A DNA stretch of 64,000 nt from Skeletonema tropicum (GCA_037178625.1 CM074136.1:1674001-1738000), one strand, 5' to 3'. Numbered from the stretch's first letter, positions 10,476 through 21,787 are shown. Numbers and translations: made by a program. Notes: generated by a model not told the origin, from the sequence alone.

Positions 10476-13400
10476 ATGACAGGAAAGAGACGTACGCGTA
10501 CCACTGCTGCTGCTGCCGATGAAGCACCAGACGCCAGGGCTTCCGCAGCGGCGAAAGAAGCAACAACCACCACCAAATCATCCTCCAAGAGACGAAAAAA
10601 GCAAAAGCAAATTGATACTGAAACATCATCTTCCATCAATGAAATAAGCGTAACATCAGCATCAAATCACAATGAGATTGTGAACTACATTACCAAATTT
10701 GTATCAGCTACAAAATCCTCCTCATCCAGCGAGAAGGAGAGCTCCTCCAATGATGATTTGCCCAGTGTAATTTCCTACTTGACTCAAGTTCTTCAAAACA
10801 ATACATCATCATCATCAGCAGCAGCTGTGGTGGTGGATGAAGATGTCAAACAACAACAACAAAGAGCAGCAGCAATGTACATTACAAAAGAAGATGTGGC
10901 AACATTACTCTTGCCTTGGTCAGTAGGTCGACTAATGAGATTAGCAGCTGCAGCTTCATCATCATCTACCTCCAACAACACTGACAATAATTCGACAAAT
11001 AATGTTATGGATGAATTGAATGAACTTGCTTGGGCTGCACTTTCGTCCAGTTTGAATGTCATTACGGCTAATACAACACCAGTATCATCAGCCACAACCA
11101 ACAACAACAATTCCACTTTGGTACAAGTGACAACATCATCATCATCCAATAATGAAACTCTCTTATCATCCTGTTTTCCACAAAGCACCTTGAATCGACT
11201 TGTACCCTACGCAGCACAAACGACCTTCTCCTCCTTCATCCAACCTTCTTCCAAACGTGATACTTACTACAACATTTCAAAGAGTGCATCTACTGCATTT
11301 GTACATCTTGTACGACGGTACAAATCACCTTTGGATGTGGTGTGTAAGACATTACTGTGTGAAGTTGATTCATTGCTGTCGAACAACAAGAACCATCCAA
11401 CAGACAAGAATGATACCGCTACTACTACTACTCTACCACACGAACAAGAAGTTGCAGTAGTAGTGGCACGTGCAACACTTGAATCAATCTATGGACTTTT
11501 TGACAATGCCAACCCAAAACGATTGTTTGCAATTGTTAGTTCTACTGAAGTCTTGCCACGATTGGGTCGATTGTCCATGGTGGTGCTGAGTAGTTCATCG
11601 GATGATGATGATGATGATGAGAAATTATTGATCCAGAACATACTTTGGGAAGGTCTCTTCCACCCATTTCATCATATGGATGGATTCCGTACCATGAGTG
11701 AGATGAAGATTGTACCAAAGGTAAAGTTAGATGAAGACCCAGCAGCAGCATCTGAAGTACCTGGGATGGATGGGGGAAAGCAAAAGGAGGATAAAAAGGG
11801 CGGCAATAAGACGTGTTTTCAAGCTGGATTGTTTCACTCGGTACGGGCACTGTTGTCATCTTCTACTGAAGATGACAATAATGGAAAAGATGATATCATT
11901 GCTACAGCAAAACTATTGCCTAGAATAGTTCATGGTTTCTTTGAACGGATTCGAGATTATGCCACGCAAAAGAATAAGAATGGGGGCTCCAATACTACTA
12001 CCGAGATGGATGCCAAGTTGCAATTGCGATTTTGGTGTCATTTGATGGTACCAGTGCTGGAATCATTGTTTCGCAAGAAGAAACAGAGGAACGAAGATGT
12101 CGACAATGCATTGCTGGAGGCTATTTCTCAGACGCTTGGACTGGTACTTCAATACGATGCATATTTACCATCTTACAATGATCCTGACGAAGAACACTTG
12201 ACTTACTTGCAATCTGTTGCCAATGGACTTGTGCGCTGCGTTTATGATGATTCAAACTACAACAAACGAACCACCGACCACGATGGTAGTTATGCGTTGG
12301 TAACTTCGCTCTGCAATCTGATACTTCTCAACCATCGTCTCCTCCATGGTCAATTATCTACCGTGACGTATTACACATGTTCGTGTCTACCACAGAAGAA
12401 TCCTGAGCCAAACAAGCTACTCTTTACGATTGTCAAAACCTACCGTGAATTGAGAGCAATAGGAGATTTCCTCACGGCCACTCGTGATGCATTCACAAAG
12501 ACATCATCGTCTCAAGAAGAAAGCATCCACACTATGACTAACATTTTTCAATGCAATAATGTTGTCGATTCTCTAGCATTGGCATATCAAAGCTGTCCAT
12601 CGGGGCAGCTGCAGGAGATTTGGAATTTCTTTGATGGATGGATTGTAGATAGTATCAGTGGTGAAGCATCCGAACTGTCGTTTGCAGTGCAAATGTTCAT
12701 CATTTTTGTCAAGAGTATCAGATCGGATAAGCAAAACTCGCTGGGTCTGCGCGGCCTCTGTGAATTATCCATGAATAGTTCCATCGCCAAACTTTTAGGC
12801 AGCAGTGACGTTGAAAGCAGCATTCATATGCGACTTGGATTTGATTTGTGTGGTTGGTTGGTCGAGCTGCACTCTCGTACTTGTTTTTGGGTTGATAACG
12901 TCAGCTTGGACGGAGAGTCGTCATTCCTACTATCAACGAGCAAAGATGATGACACGAACAGGCTGAATGTGTTGGCTTATCTGCACAATGCAGCCGAGAC
13001 TGCTGTGGCCTCGGAGAGCTTTTCTGTATGGAAGAAGTCTTTCCTACAGACGTATTGGGAAAGTGATGGAGGAGTTGACAATAAGGTTGACATTGGAGTG
13101 CATCCTTCGCTGCGAGGCTCGTTGCAGCGTCTGGCTCTTCATAGAATCCATCAACTTCATTCTATGATATACTATTGCAACATGGAAGAAAGTGGTAGTG
13201 ACTCAAATGACTCTCAAAGTGCTGTGCTTACACGGGAAGCTAAGATGTTGGTAGATTTCTCTTTCTACATTGCATGCTCTGAAGCCATCGGTTCGTCAGG
13301 CAGTTATTCTGAGGAAGAAGATCGTGCTCTGTCATCCGACTCATTATGGATCCCTATTGCTCAATCACTACCCATATGGTCGCATTACAGTGAACACTGT

Positions 13401-15359
13401 CACTCTGAACTGTTCCTAATATGGTTTTACATGAGCATATCTAGCGCAACCAGCTTGAGGAACTCCAACCACACATCCCGACGGGAATACGCGACTGCTA
13501 TTGCTCTCACTCGTGATGCTTCCTTTTACGACAACGACAAAATCATGTCGCCATTGATGCTAGTGGGGGTCAAATTTGCGATGCACAAAAGCAACGATGA
13601 CATTGAAGCTATCTCCAAAGCTTTGTCATTTATATCAAGTGCACCTGTTGAGTTTGTAGAACGCAGTGATAGCACGAAGATTCTTGCGGACATTCTTGAC
13701 CTAGACATCCAGACCACTGCTTCGTTGAGACAGTCACAAAATGAGAAATTGGCGACACAGGTTCTTTGTTCTACTAGATCCATACTGTCTCGAGTATTAT
13801 CGGTTGCAATGCTTCCATCTGGTTTCGATACATCCTTGTTTACAAAAATGGCACAGCATCTACTTTCTTCCTCTTCCGATGATATTTCTTGTGACATGAT
13901 TTATTTGGCAGCTTCCAGTGATGCAATCAACGAATACCTCTCATTGTGCATAGACTACTACGAGAAAGAGGATACATTGTTGCAGGATTTCTTCTCGCAG
14001 CTATCAAATCTTATAAACGGTGACGGCCCATCATCTGAAATTCCATCGTCGAAGGCTTTCATCCTACGGGGTGTCATTCGAAAGTTAAATACCTTGAACC
14101 GTCACCACTCACTTGCAAAAAGAAGTGCGAAAAGGAATCAATCAGTTTACGATGTATGCGCTGAGAAGTTGCTTGCAATTCACGAACGCACGTGGAGAGG
14201 GCTTTTCAGCAAGATTTCAGAAGCCAATAGCTCATCTTGTGTTGAACTTCTACTTGCCAGTGAGCTTTTATCTTTCCATTCCAACTACCCTGTGAAAAAT
14301 GAGGAGGTAAAGGAAAACACAACCGAGTTATTTGAGAAAGTAGCAAGCATCCGAAACTCTTCTCAGGACGCAGATATGGTTGCTGCTTGCAATTACTTTG
14401 TATCACTCATGGCTGCTGTTCCCGACTATCTCTTTGATTGTGTAGCACAAGAGAAGGTATTTGAACAGATCCTTGATGCAATGTCTGTATCTTCCCAATT
14501 CCAGACGGGCAGTCCACTATTGGACGCTGCATTTTGCTCGCTCATACGACACACTGATGTCGAAGGCCTGAATACAGCTATCACAATTTTGATCCAGAAA
14601 GAAGGTAAAGGGCAGAGCTCAGTGTTTCTAATCAAAACTTTTCACTTGATAATATCCAGCATCAAGTCTCAAGAACAACAAAAATATATTGCAGAATATT
14701 GTGAACATTTCCTTTTGATATCGATGGATCTCCTTCGGGATCATGCTTGTGACGTTCACGAGGCAAGATATAATGTTAGTTTATTCTCAAAAATGATGAC
14801 AACCTTGCTAGCTAAGAAGGAGCTCCTGGTGTTGAGTGGTCGCGAAATTGGAATGATCTGTAGCGAAATGACCCCGCTGTTTCATATCGACCGAGTGAAT
14901 GCGAGAGATGTAGAATGCGATATCAGCGTGTATCATTCTTGTGCTTCAGTTGTTTCTGCATTGATAGCACACTACTCAAAGCAATTATATGGATGCCCAT
15001 CGCCACTATTTGGCCTTCTACTATCACTGTTGCACCACACTCTCCATACAACTACCAAAAAAGGGTTGTCAGAGAAGGCATTGGAGTATTCAAAGTTGTG
15101 CGAGCTACTCATTCCGCACAAGGACATATTCAAGAAGCATGTGGTCGGGCTTATCTTGTGCTACATAAAAGCTTTGAGCGAAGGCATGAACCCTATCACC
15201 AAGAAGAAGCTGATGCCATCAATTTATGCTCTCTTGGACGTATGCACAGACTTTGAAACACGACAGATCAACGCAATGATTGATGTCCCAAGCAAAACTT
15301 TATTTGCACCAGTATTCAAATCTTATCAGAAGTTTTACCAATATCATGGTCAAGCGTAG
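10476..15359 (+). CDS. URB2: URB2/NPA2-like nucleolar 60S pre-ribosome assembly protein
   Basis: A large (1627-residue) helical protein whose C-terminus matches the Urb2/Npa2 domain. The diagnostic part is roughly residues 1530-1627: HVVGLILCYIKALSEG, then KKKLMPSIYALLDVC, then the RQINAMIDVPSKTLF segment and FKSYQKFYQYHGQA. In yeast, Urb2 works with Npa1/Urb1, Dbp6, Nop8 and Rsa3 in very early pre-60S particles. The N-terminus is basic with a likely nuclear signal (SSKRRKKQKQ). The first 250 residues are rich in Ser, Asn and Thr runs, unlike the better-ordered remainder. It is a single exon with the ATG at 10476. It converges on the F-box gene with a 54-base gap. The rest of the protein is too diverged to identify by eye, so the call rests on the C-terminal domain plus the EBP2 partner. 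Confidence 0.75.
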   Translation: MTGKRRTRTTAAAADEAPDARASAAAKEATTTTKSSSKRRKKQKQIDTETSSSINEISVTSASNHNEIVNYITKFVSATKSSSSSEKESSSNDDLPSVISYLTQVLQNNTSSSSAAAVVVDEDVKQQQQRAAAMYITKEDVATLLLPWSVGRLMRLAAAASSSSTSNNTDNNSTNNVMDELNELAWAALSSSLNVITANTTPVSSATTNNNNSTLVQVTTSSSSNNETLLSSCFPQSTLNRLVPYAAQTTFSSFIQPSSKRDTYYNISKSASTAFVHLVRRYKSPLDVVCKTLLCEVDSLLSNNKNHPTDKNDTATTTTLPHEQEVAVVVARATLESIYGLFDNANPKRLFAIVSSTEVLPRLGRLSMVVLSSSSDDDDDDEKLLIQNILWEGLFHPFHHMDGFRTMSEMKIVPKVKLDEDPAAASEVPGMDGGKQKEDKKGGNKTCFQAGLFHSVRALLSSSTEDDNNGKDDIIATAKLLPRIVHGFFERIRDYATQKNKNGGSNTTTEMDAKLQLRFWCHLMVPVLESLFRKKKQRNEDVDNALLEAISQTLGLVLQYDAYLPSYNDPDEEHLTYLQSVANGLVRCVYDDSNYNKRTTDHDGSYALVTSLCNLILLNHRLLHGQLSTVTYYTCSCLPQKNPEPNKLLFTIVKTYRELRAIGDFLTATRDAFTKTSSSQEESIHTMTNIFQCNNVVDSLALAYQSCPSGQLQEIWNFFDGWIVDSISGEASELSFAVQMFIIFVKSIRSDKQNSLGLRGLCELSMNSSIAKLLGSSDVESSIHMRLGFDLCGWLVELHSRTCFWVDNVSLDGESSFLLSTSKDDDTNRLNVLAYLHNAAETAVASESFSVWKKSFLQTYWESDGGVDNKVDIGVHPSLRGSLQRLALHRIHQLHSMIYYCNMEESGSDSNDSQSAVLTREAKMLVDFSFYIACSEAIGSSGSYSEEEDRALSSDSLWIPIAQSLPIWSHYSEHCHSELFLIWFYMSISSATSLRNSNHTSRREYATAIALTRDASFYDNDKIMSPLMLVGVKFAMHKSNDDIEAISKALSFISSAPVEFVERSDSTKILADILDLDIQTTASLRQSQNEKLATQVLCSTRSILSRVLSVAMLPSGFDTSLFTKMAQHLLSSSSDDISCDMIYLAASSDAINEYLSLCIDYYEKEDTLLQDFFSQLSNLINGDGPSSEIPSSKAFILRGVIRKLNTLNRHHSLAKRSAKRNQSVYDVCAEKLLAIHERTWRGLFSKISEANSSSCVELLLASELLSFHSNYPVKNEEVKENTTELFEKVASIRNSSQDADMVAACNYFVSLMAAVPDYLFDCVAQEKVFEQILDAMSVSSQFQTGSPLLDAAFCSLIRHTDVEGLNTAITILIQKEGKGQSSVFLIKTFHLIISSIKSQEQQKYIAEYCEHFLLISMDLLRDHACDVHEARYNVSLFSKMMTTLLAKKELLVLSGREIGMICSEMTPLFHIDRVNARDVECDISVYHSCASVVSALIAHYSKQLYGCPSPLFGLLLSLLHHTLHTTTKKGLSEKALEYSKLCELLIPHKDIFKKHVVGLILCYIKALSEGMNPITKKKLMPSIYALLDVCTDFETRQINAMIDVPSKTLFAPVFKSYQKFYQYHGQA

Positions 15360-15413
15360 AGAGTAAGAAATGTAATGGTAGAAAGAATTGATCCACTTTG
15401 CCACTGTTTCTTC

Positions 15414-16763
15414 TCATCTTTTCTTGCAAAAATAAAACAAGTTATCACCTTTTCGCGTTGAGAATGATTCATCTACTTCAAAGGCTTCTTCTGGAACTGT
15501 TTCTCCTCGGCGCCGTCTCTCCAGATAAATAGGAATATTGTTGTAGCATTCCCCACTTATGCCTTTGCATCCTCTCATATTGATCCTCTCCAAAGCTGAG
15601 GCATTTCGAACAAGGAGCTTCATCGATGCATCAGTGACCTTTGTACTAAATGCGATATCCACAAGACGTAACTGTCCATCGCGGGCTGATTCTGACTCAG
15701 CAAGGGCAACGATGATTGCATCCGTGGCAGAGTATCGCAGAGAGAACGTTTCCAATGAAACTGATGATCTTAAACTCTTGCAAAACTCTTCGTCAAGAGT
15801 ACCTTCCTTTGGTAATTGACTAATATCCAAGTGAGAAATGTTTCGTAACACAGTTGTAGTGTCGGCGGCAAACAAACGATTCGCTTCGTTGTCAATTGTA
15901 CCTGTATTGTGCTTGTATTGCCTTAGTTTTCGGCAACCATTCAGATCCAAACTTTGCAAACTGCCATCACACCCATTGGGAAACCCAATGCGCAAAAGTT
16001 CAGAGCATCCTTTCGCATCCACCGATTGTAAAGACGGTGGGAGAAGCAAACTCTTCAAATTACCACATCCAGCCACAGAAAGAACTTTCAACTGCCTCAG
16101 ACATGACACGTCGAGGCGTGTGATGGAGCTGCGAAGACTTCGGATCTTTTTTTCTTTGCAAATTGTTGCTTGTTCCTGATTTCCACTGACGCCATATTGA
16201 AACTTGGACGTGGAAGAGCTGAGATCAATCGCTACGAATGGAAATTGTAGTGAATCCTCAATTTGTAGTGCTGCGATACATGGTTGTTTTGTTGCCATTG
16301 CATCTACCATCATTCCGGCATTCAATGCATGTGTCCGATCCTCGTTGCATAATTGATCAGATACGAAGCCAAATGCAGCAGCAACAGCTGTATCATTCAT
16401 ATCATGTGTAGTTTGTGAGGAAGGCGAAGGCAAGTGACCGCGAGTCCGACATTCAGAGAAAGGTGTGGGCTGAGTAGATATTTCTATTTGCGCTTTAGAT
16501 GCATCACCATCGATGCCTTTCTTCTTCACTCGACCAAAGAGTGTGACGCTGCCAATAATATCTTTTTGATGATTGTATTCTGTGTGATGCTTCTGCCGAT
16601 TGTTGTTTGAGCATCGCTTGACCTGAATTTGAATGGTGCCAATACCAGCCAAATTGCACCACTGTCGACATACTCCACGACAACAGATCGATTCGATTGG
16701 TCTGAGATATCTAAAAATTGCCACAAGAGCATCGTTTGGTAGGTCTTCGACCGCAGGCGACAT
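15414..16763 (-). CDS. F-box protein with C-terminal leucine-rich repeats
   Basis: Probable substrate-recognition subunit of an SCF (Skp1-Cullin-F-box) ubiquitin ligase. Residues 5-45 form the F-box (EDLPNDALVAIFRYLRPIES followed by CCRGVCRQWCNLA). After a variable middle part come irregular leucine-rich repeats of the cysteine-containing type: LDVSCLRQLKVLSVAGCGNL, LQSVDAKGCSELLRIGFP, LQSLDLNGCRKLRQY and LERINMRGCKGIS. The protein is 449 residues in one exon. The target is unknown. It resembles the FBXL class in layout; the low-complexity spacer and the few repeats prevent naming an orthologue. Confidence 0.8.
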   Translation of the reverse strand: MSPAVEDLPNDALVAIFRYLRPIESICCRGVCRQWCNLAGIGTIQIQVKRCSNNNRQKHHTEYNHQKDIIGSVTLFGRVKKKGIDGDASKAQIEISTQPTPFSECRTRGHLPSPSSQTTHDMNDTAVAAAFGFVSDQLCNEDRTHALNAGMMVDAMATKQPCIAALQIEDSLQFPFVAIDLSSSTSKFQYGVSGNQEQATICKEKKIRSLRSSITRLDVSCLRQLKVLSVAGCGNLKSLLLPPSLQSVDAKGCSELLRIGFPNGCDGSLQSLDLNGCRKLRQYKHNTGTIDNEANRLFAADTTTVLRNISHLDISQLPKEGTLDEEFCKSLRSSVSLETFSLRYSATDAIIVALAESESARDGQLRLVDIAFSTKVTDASMKLLVRNASALERINMRGCKGISGECYNNIPIYLERRRRGETVPEEAFEVDESFSTRKGDNLFYFCKKR

Positions 16764-16950
16764 CGTGATGAGTTCTATTTTATATTAGAATGAAAAAGTA
16801 GACAAACTCCCCGACATTATTTCTTCTCTCCTTTTGTTTGTGCATCAGCCGCTACTGTGTGCGGGGTGCTGCCTCACGGCCTTACCAACCTCTTTCCCGC
16901 CAGAAACCGTCAGTCAGTCACGGGTTAATCCGTGACTGAATTCTACTGTG

Positions 16951-17812
16951 CCTTCATCAAGTCGTATAGAGACTGCAGCATCGCCGCTACAAGTGTAGTC
17001 CTCATGAGCCGTATACATTTCCTTCTATACTATTGTTGCCAACTATAATGAACCACCAGCAGCGGCTCAGGCTCATATTCACGTCGCTACAGACATTGTA
17101 ATGGTGAAAGACGGAGCTAGCTCTACGCTCAATTGGCCTTCATCAAGTCGCATACGAGGCTGTAACATCTCCGCTACAAGTGTAGTCCTCATGAGCCGTA
17201 CACATTTCCTTCTATACTATTGTTGCCAACTATAATGAACCACTAGCAGCGGCTCAGGCTCATATTCACGTCGCTGCACAAATTGTAATGGTGAAAGACG
17301 GAGCTAGCTCTACGCTCAATCGGCATTCATCGAGTCGCATACGAGGCTGTAACATCTCCGCTACAAGTGTAGTCCTCATGAGCCGTACACATTTCCTTGT
17401 ATACTATTGTTGCCAACTATAATGAACCACTAGCAGCGGCTCAGGCTCATATTCACGTCGCTACACACATAAATGTGTCGCAAACAGCTAGCTCTACGCT
17501 CAATTGGCCTTCATCAAGTCGCATACGAGACTGTAACATCGCCGCTACAAGTGTAGTTACCATGAGCCGTGTATACGTCCTTTCGCACTATGGTTGCCAA
17601 CTACAATGAACCACTAGCAGCGGCTCAGGCTCATATTCACGTCGCTACACACATAAATGTGTCGCAAACAGCTAGCTCTACGCTCAATTGACCTTCATCA
17701 AGTCGCATACGAGACTGTAACATCGTCGCTACAAGTGTAGTTACCATGAGCCGTGTATATGTCCTTTCGTACTATCGTTGCCAACTATAATGCACCACTA
17801 GCAGCGGATATT
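16951..17812. repeat. Tandem repeat of 184-186 bp units, about 4.7 copies
   Basis: Unit starts lie at 16951, 17137, 17323, 17508 and 17692, each reading CCTTCATCAAGTCG or a close variant. Every unit contains the dyad CTACAAGTGTAG, then CATGAGCCGT, then GCAGCGGCTCAGGCTCATAT. The last unit is cut off near 17812. Units 1-3 keep GTAATGGTGAAAGACGGAGC, while the junctions after units 3 and 4 have ACATAAATGTGTCGCAAACA instead. So there are two unit subtypes. No open frame is kept. Confidence 0.93.
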
Positions 17813-17879
17813 GCTTGAATTGACGGTTCTAGACGCATGAAATGGTGTCAAAATACTGAGCTACCTACACGTTGCCCAA

Positions 17880-18620
17880 ATCGATCATTACATATAAGGT
17901 TGCTGTGTACACTACAGATGGCACATCCGAGGTTAGAGTTGATATGTTGTCTATATGCATGCATAGAAGAGGTTTGCTGACTAAAACGTTCACAAGCACA
18001 AATACATCACACAATATAGTCAAAATATGTGTTTTGAAGAGGGCACTGGTGTTGAAGTATGCATTTCGTATGGGATATTTTAGACTGGGCTTGACAAAGA
18101 TTGAGTAGCATATTGATATACGAGCTACAGATGACATACCCGAGGTTAGAGTTGATATGTCGTCTACATGGATGCATAGATAAGGCCTGATTATTAAAAC
18201 CTCTTACATCACTGATATATCACACAATAGAAGCACTCAATGTGTTCTGATGAGGCATTTATTGATTTGGCCGTGACTGAGTAGCGTAGTGTCATACGAG
18301 CTACAGATGACATACCCGAGGTTGGAGTTGATATGTCGTCCACATGAATGCATAGAAGAGGTCTGGTGACTTCAATCTGTAAAATCACGTGTGAATGCAC
18401 AATAGAAGCACTAAATGTGTCCTTACGAGGGCATTAAAATGGCCAAAATTGAGTAGTATAGTGATTGTACGGACTTTGTAAGATATTTGTTAGGTCTGAG
18501 TTGATATGTCGTCCACATTGATATATAGAAGAAGTCTGAGCACTTCAACTTGTTGAATCACAAATGCCTTGCACAATAATCTAACGCTATTGCATCCTGA
18601 CGATCAGGTCTGATTTGATG
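17880..18620. repeat. Second, decayed tandem array with 173-213 bp spacing
   Basis: The shared core GTTGATATGTCGTC recurs at 17938, 18151, 18327 and 18500. Conserved surroundings include GAGCTACAGATGACATACCC before the core, ATGCATAGAAGAGG after it and CACACAATAGAAGCACT further on. Spacing is 213, 176 and 173 bases. Copies 2 and 3 are the closest, and copy 4 is strongly decayed. It abuts the 185-bp array but shares no sequence with it. Confidence 0.8.
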
Positions 18621-19769
18621 AAGTTAACTTTGTGTTGAATTGTTGCGTCTGCAGTAGCTTAGAGACCCCAAACACACAACCTCCTCCCGTTAAACCAAAT
18701 ATGGACAATTTCGCGCAGTTGCTTGATGTGAATAAATGTTATCTCTCAGAAACAAAACTGCCACTTTAAATGCGCTGCATTGTTGTCATATCTTGGAGCG
18801 GTAGAACGAGCCGATGGCAAAGTTTTTGTCACGTATATCCGCTGCCATTCAAACAGGACGTTCGTAGTATTTAATCAAATCATTCCTCCAATCAACTTGA
18901 GCCGGCTCACACCTCATTACTTATATTCAATCATCAAATTGTTCCATTCATCTCGATTGATTTGTATCTTCTCCATCTTCTCACGCTCAGTAGTAACTGG
19001 ATTGACCGTACAAGTGTATGATACCAGCCAAGTGCCGACAAGGAAAGCATACTAATCGTCCTTCCTAAAGAATCCAAGTCAACGAGCGAGGCTGTACTCG
19101 TCTGCGCCTCCGTTGATGGTGTACCAAGATAACTCTCCAATCGACAAGAACAACAAAAGTTCCAATAATAAGTTTCGCGCACGCATCATCGTTTCTTTGA
19201 GCTGCATTACCGAGTCTGCTTAGGCTTTTTTTATGGGATGTCCGACTGCACTTGATGAAGCTACTATGAAAAAAGCCTAAGCAAATGCAGGATGTGGAAG
19301 CAATGGCAATGGTTCTTCTGAGCACGGTAGGGCGTAGTTATGCAACTTTTTGGAATTTTTGGCCATTGTGCGAGGGCTTCTCTAAGTGGCGGCGGACAGG
19401 AGCGGAACTTGTTGAAGCAGATGGGCATCTGAAATGAATAAGAAAAATCGCTGAAATTCACGAATTCTTGCCTGGGACAGCCGTGGCCTACCATACAACG
19501 ACTCCAACATTCTAACTCCTCGGCTCTGAGAATTTCAATCGTATTTACCCACGTAGGATCTAGTATCAATAACTCCGCCAACTTAATCACGAGGAACTCA
19601 TTCGCATCTTCCACTACACCTCTACAGAGCATACCCCTCATCACAGTCGGTCGGCAAAGCTCATGAGACGGCCGCAAAGGTGGCTATACTAACAAGTTGC
19701 CTCTCGACAAGTGATCCTATTATACAAAGAGGCAACAGAATCGGCACGCGACGAACACAACTTAGGTTG
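18621..19769. other. Gene-free stretch with a 15-bp perfect inverted repeat
   Basis: No credible coding frame is seen; the longest minus-strand frame (about 19264-19677) lacks a good start and any family motif. At 19217..19231 and 19269..19283 lie TGCTTAGGCTTTTTT and its exact reverse complement, separated by 37 bases. This is a possible miniature element or hairpin. Confidence 0.5.
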
Positions 19770-20365
19770 TTACGAGTTAAAAACTAGTTCTCGGCAAAAT
19801 GATGAGTTCTCGGAATAATGCTGTCTGAAATCAATTCTGGCCCGATTTGAGTGCTTCAAAGCGGCAATATTGTAGTACACGATCTTGCGATCAAGTAGAT
19901 ATAATCATATATCTGGTAGACCCCTTACTGAATGTGCTGTGTGCGCTCAATGGCAGAAAGTCGACGATTCACTCGGATCGATTTACGGATTTTATTTACG
20001 GATTTTGATTCGACGTAAAATATCTATTTTTAATTTTTTTGCTCTCCAGACGGCCCACTTCTCTGCCAAGATACTCACTATTCGCCATGCCTTCTCCTCA
20101 GAAGATGAAACGAGAGAGACGGAATGGACAGGACACGAAGCGAAACAAGGTAGCAAGCGCTCCTACTCGCCCTCGGAGTTGAAAGACGACGAAGACGAAC
20201 AAGAAAGGGCCACATACACATCTCTGGACGAATGAGCAAGGAGATTCGGGGGGGGAGCTGGCGTTTTAAACGCCAGTAGACTCACCGTCGCACTTTTTAA
20301 AGATTTGATGAACGCTAGATAAATTCGCATAACGCTAGTAAACATCTCAATCATTCCGACCTCCG

Positions 20366-21787
20366 ATGTCAGCCAAAACTCAACCGATTGATCAATCCAA
20401 GGATTGTAACGAACTCTCCATCCAAAACGGTAGGGAAACCACCCCTATTGCAGAGTCGGGGGTGGTCAACTCATCGAGCAATGAGGCTTCAAAGAAGACG
20501 TCCCGAACTGGTCGAGTGTTGAAGCCGTCGGCGAAGCAGCAAGCTGCGAATGATGCGAGTGCATCGCGAGTCAGCCGCATCACGGGCAACGAAAGTCTGG
20601 CTGATAAACTGCACGTTTGACTTTAGTTCTATTCCCTCGCCATAAAAGAAAAGGGGGCGCATGATATCCCTCCCGAGGTGCTTTCTTTGAGAAGAACTTC
20701 TACAGGGAAGGCGAGAGCAGTCCGAGAATGGCGCCTGCTCACAGACCGGCAGCAATTGTCCACAATTAACCGTATTTTGGAATCTTAGCAGCGCGAGGAA
20801 CAAGCTGCAGCGAGGGCTCTTGCAGAGATTGACATGGGAGGAGGCAGAGGAAAGAGAAAGCGAACTAGTACGGAGAAGGCGCAGCAACAGATATCGACGG
20901 AGGTTGTCCCTCCTCCAATGAAGAAGAAGAAGAAGCGAGCGCCCACGGAAAAGACGCACAGGCACAGAAAGATGAGTCTGCTAAATTGAAGAAGGCTCGT
21001 GACGACCGTCGTAATCGTAATGCCGTTAGGAGGGAGAATGCGGCAAGGAGAGAAAGAGTCGTTTGAAAGAAGATGTAAGTACCATAGTTGTTGTTCGGTC
21101 ATTGCCCATGCTAATGCTATTCTCCGTCACCATGCCACCCTAACGCTGCTCTGCTGTCTATTAGAACATCACTGGGTCTCTTGCTCAGCCCAAAGCTACC
21201 GCTAATGCTTCGGCGTCTGCCAAGGCTCTATCATCTAACAAGAACAAACGTCGCAAAGTGGATACTAAGCCTGCTAATGTTCGCCAATTGATGGACGGGA
21301 CAGCCTGTAAGTTAGAAGAATCGGCGTCCAAGATTCTTATAAGTTTTCTGAGTGCAACACTCTTACTCCTGCAGCTGTTGCTGAGGCTGGTGCGGATGCA
21401 AAGAATTCACAAGTTGTTATCAGTCTAAACACTGTTGCGCACCACCAAATAGGTAGACTTTGTGGACAAACCAAGAATAATACTATGAATGCTAATGCTA
21501 ATGATGCGCCATCGCCCGACAGTAAAGTTGGGATTATCGGATTAAAGAGTGAATGGGATGATTTACACCGTATAATGTTCCATGCAGCAGGTGCCGTTGA
21601 AAATCTTCGTAGTCTCTTTGAGCAGCATCAGGAGCCAGTTCGACCCAGTAGAAAAGCAGCGTTAAAGAGACTGACGAGTACTATGCGGCGGAGAAGGGGT
21701 GAGAGTACCGAAAGCACAAACAACGGAACAAATTCTTACCAAGCTTGGTTTAGCTGCTACAACTCGGACTCGGCCTTTACGTCCTAG
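20366..21787 (+). pseudogene. Decayed spliced gene inside the inner inverted-repeat element
   Basis: Coding-like segments run in order on the + strand. The first starts MSAKTQPIDQSKDCNELSIQ at 20366. Then come DIPPEVLSLRRTSTGKA with REWRLLTDRQQLSTINRILE (about 20660-20790), a Lys-rich part with KDESAKLKKARDD and NAVRRENAARRER (about 20965-21060), and two clean segments from about 21165 to the TAG at 21787. Two introns look real: about 21071-21164 (GTAAGT...TTAG) and about 21308-21373 (GTAAGT...TGCAG), which join in frame. Stops and at least two frameshifts separate the upstream parts. The basic, nuclear-like composition recalls a DNA-binding protein, but no family is recognised. It may be a captured host gene or the element's own accessory gene. 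Confidence 0.45.

Noticed and set aside
16951..17812. CRISPR-like array
   Set aside because: Units are contiguous 185-bp repeats without short repeats and unique spacers, and the genome is eukaryotic.
19065..19677. Minus-strand frames with protein-like patches
   Set aside because: The longer frame lacks an ATG at its start, no splice model fits, and no family motif is seen.
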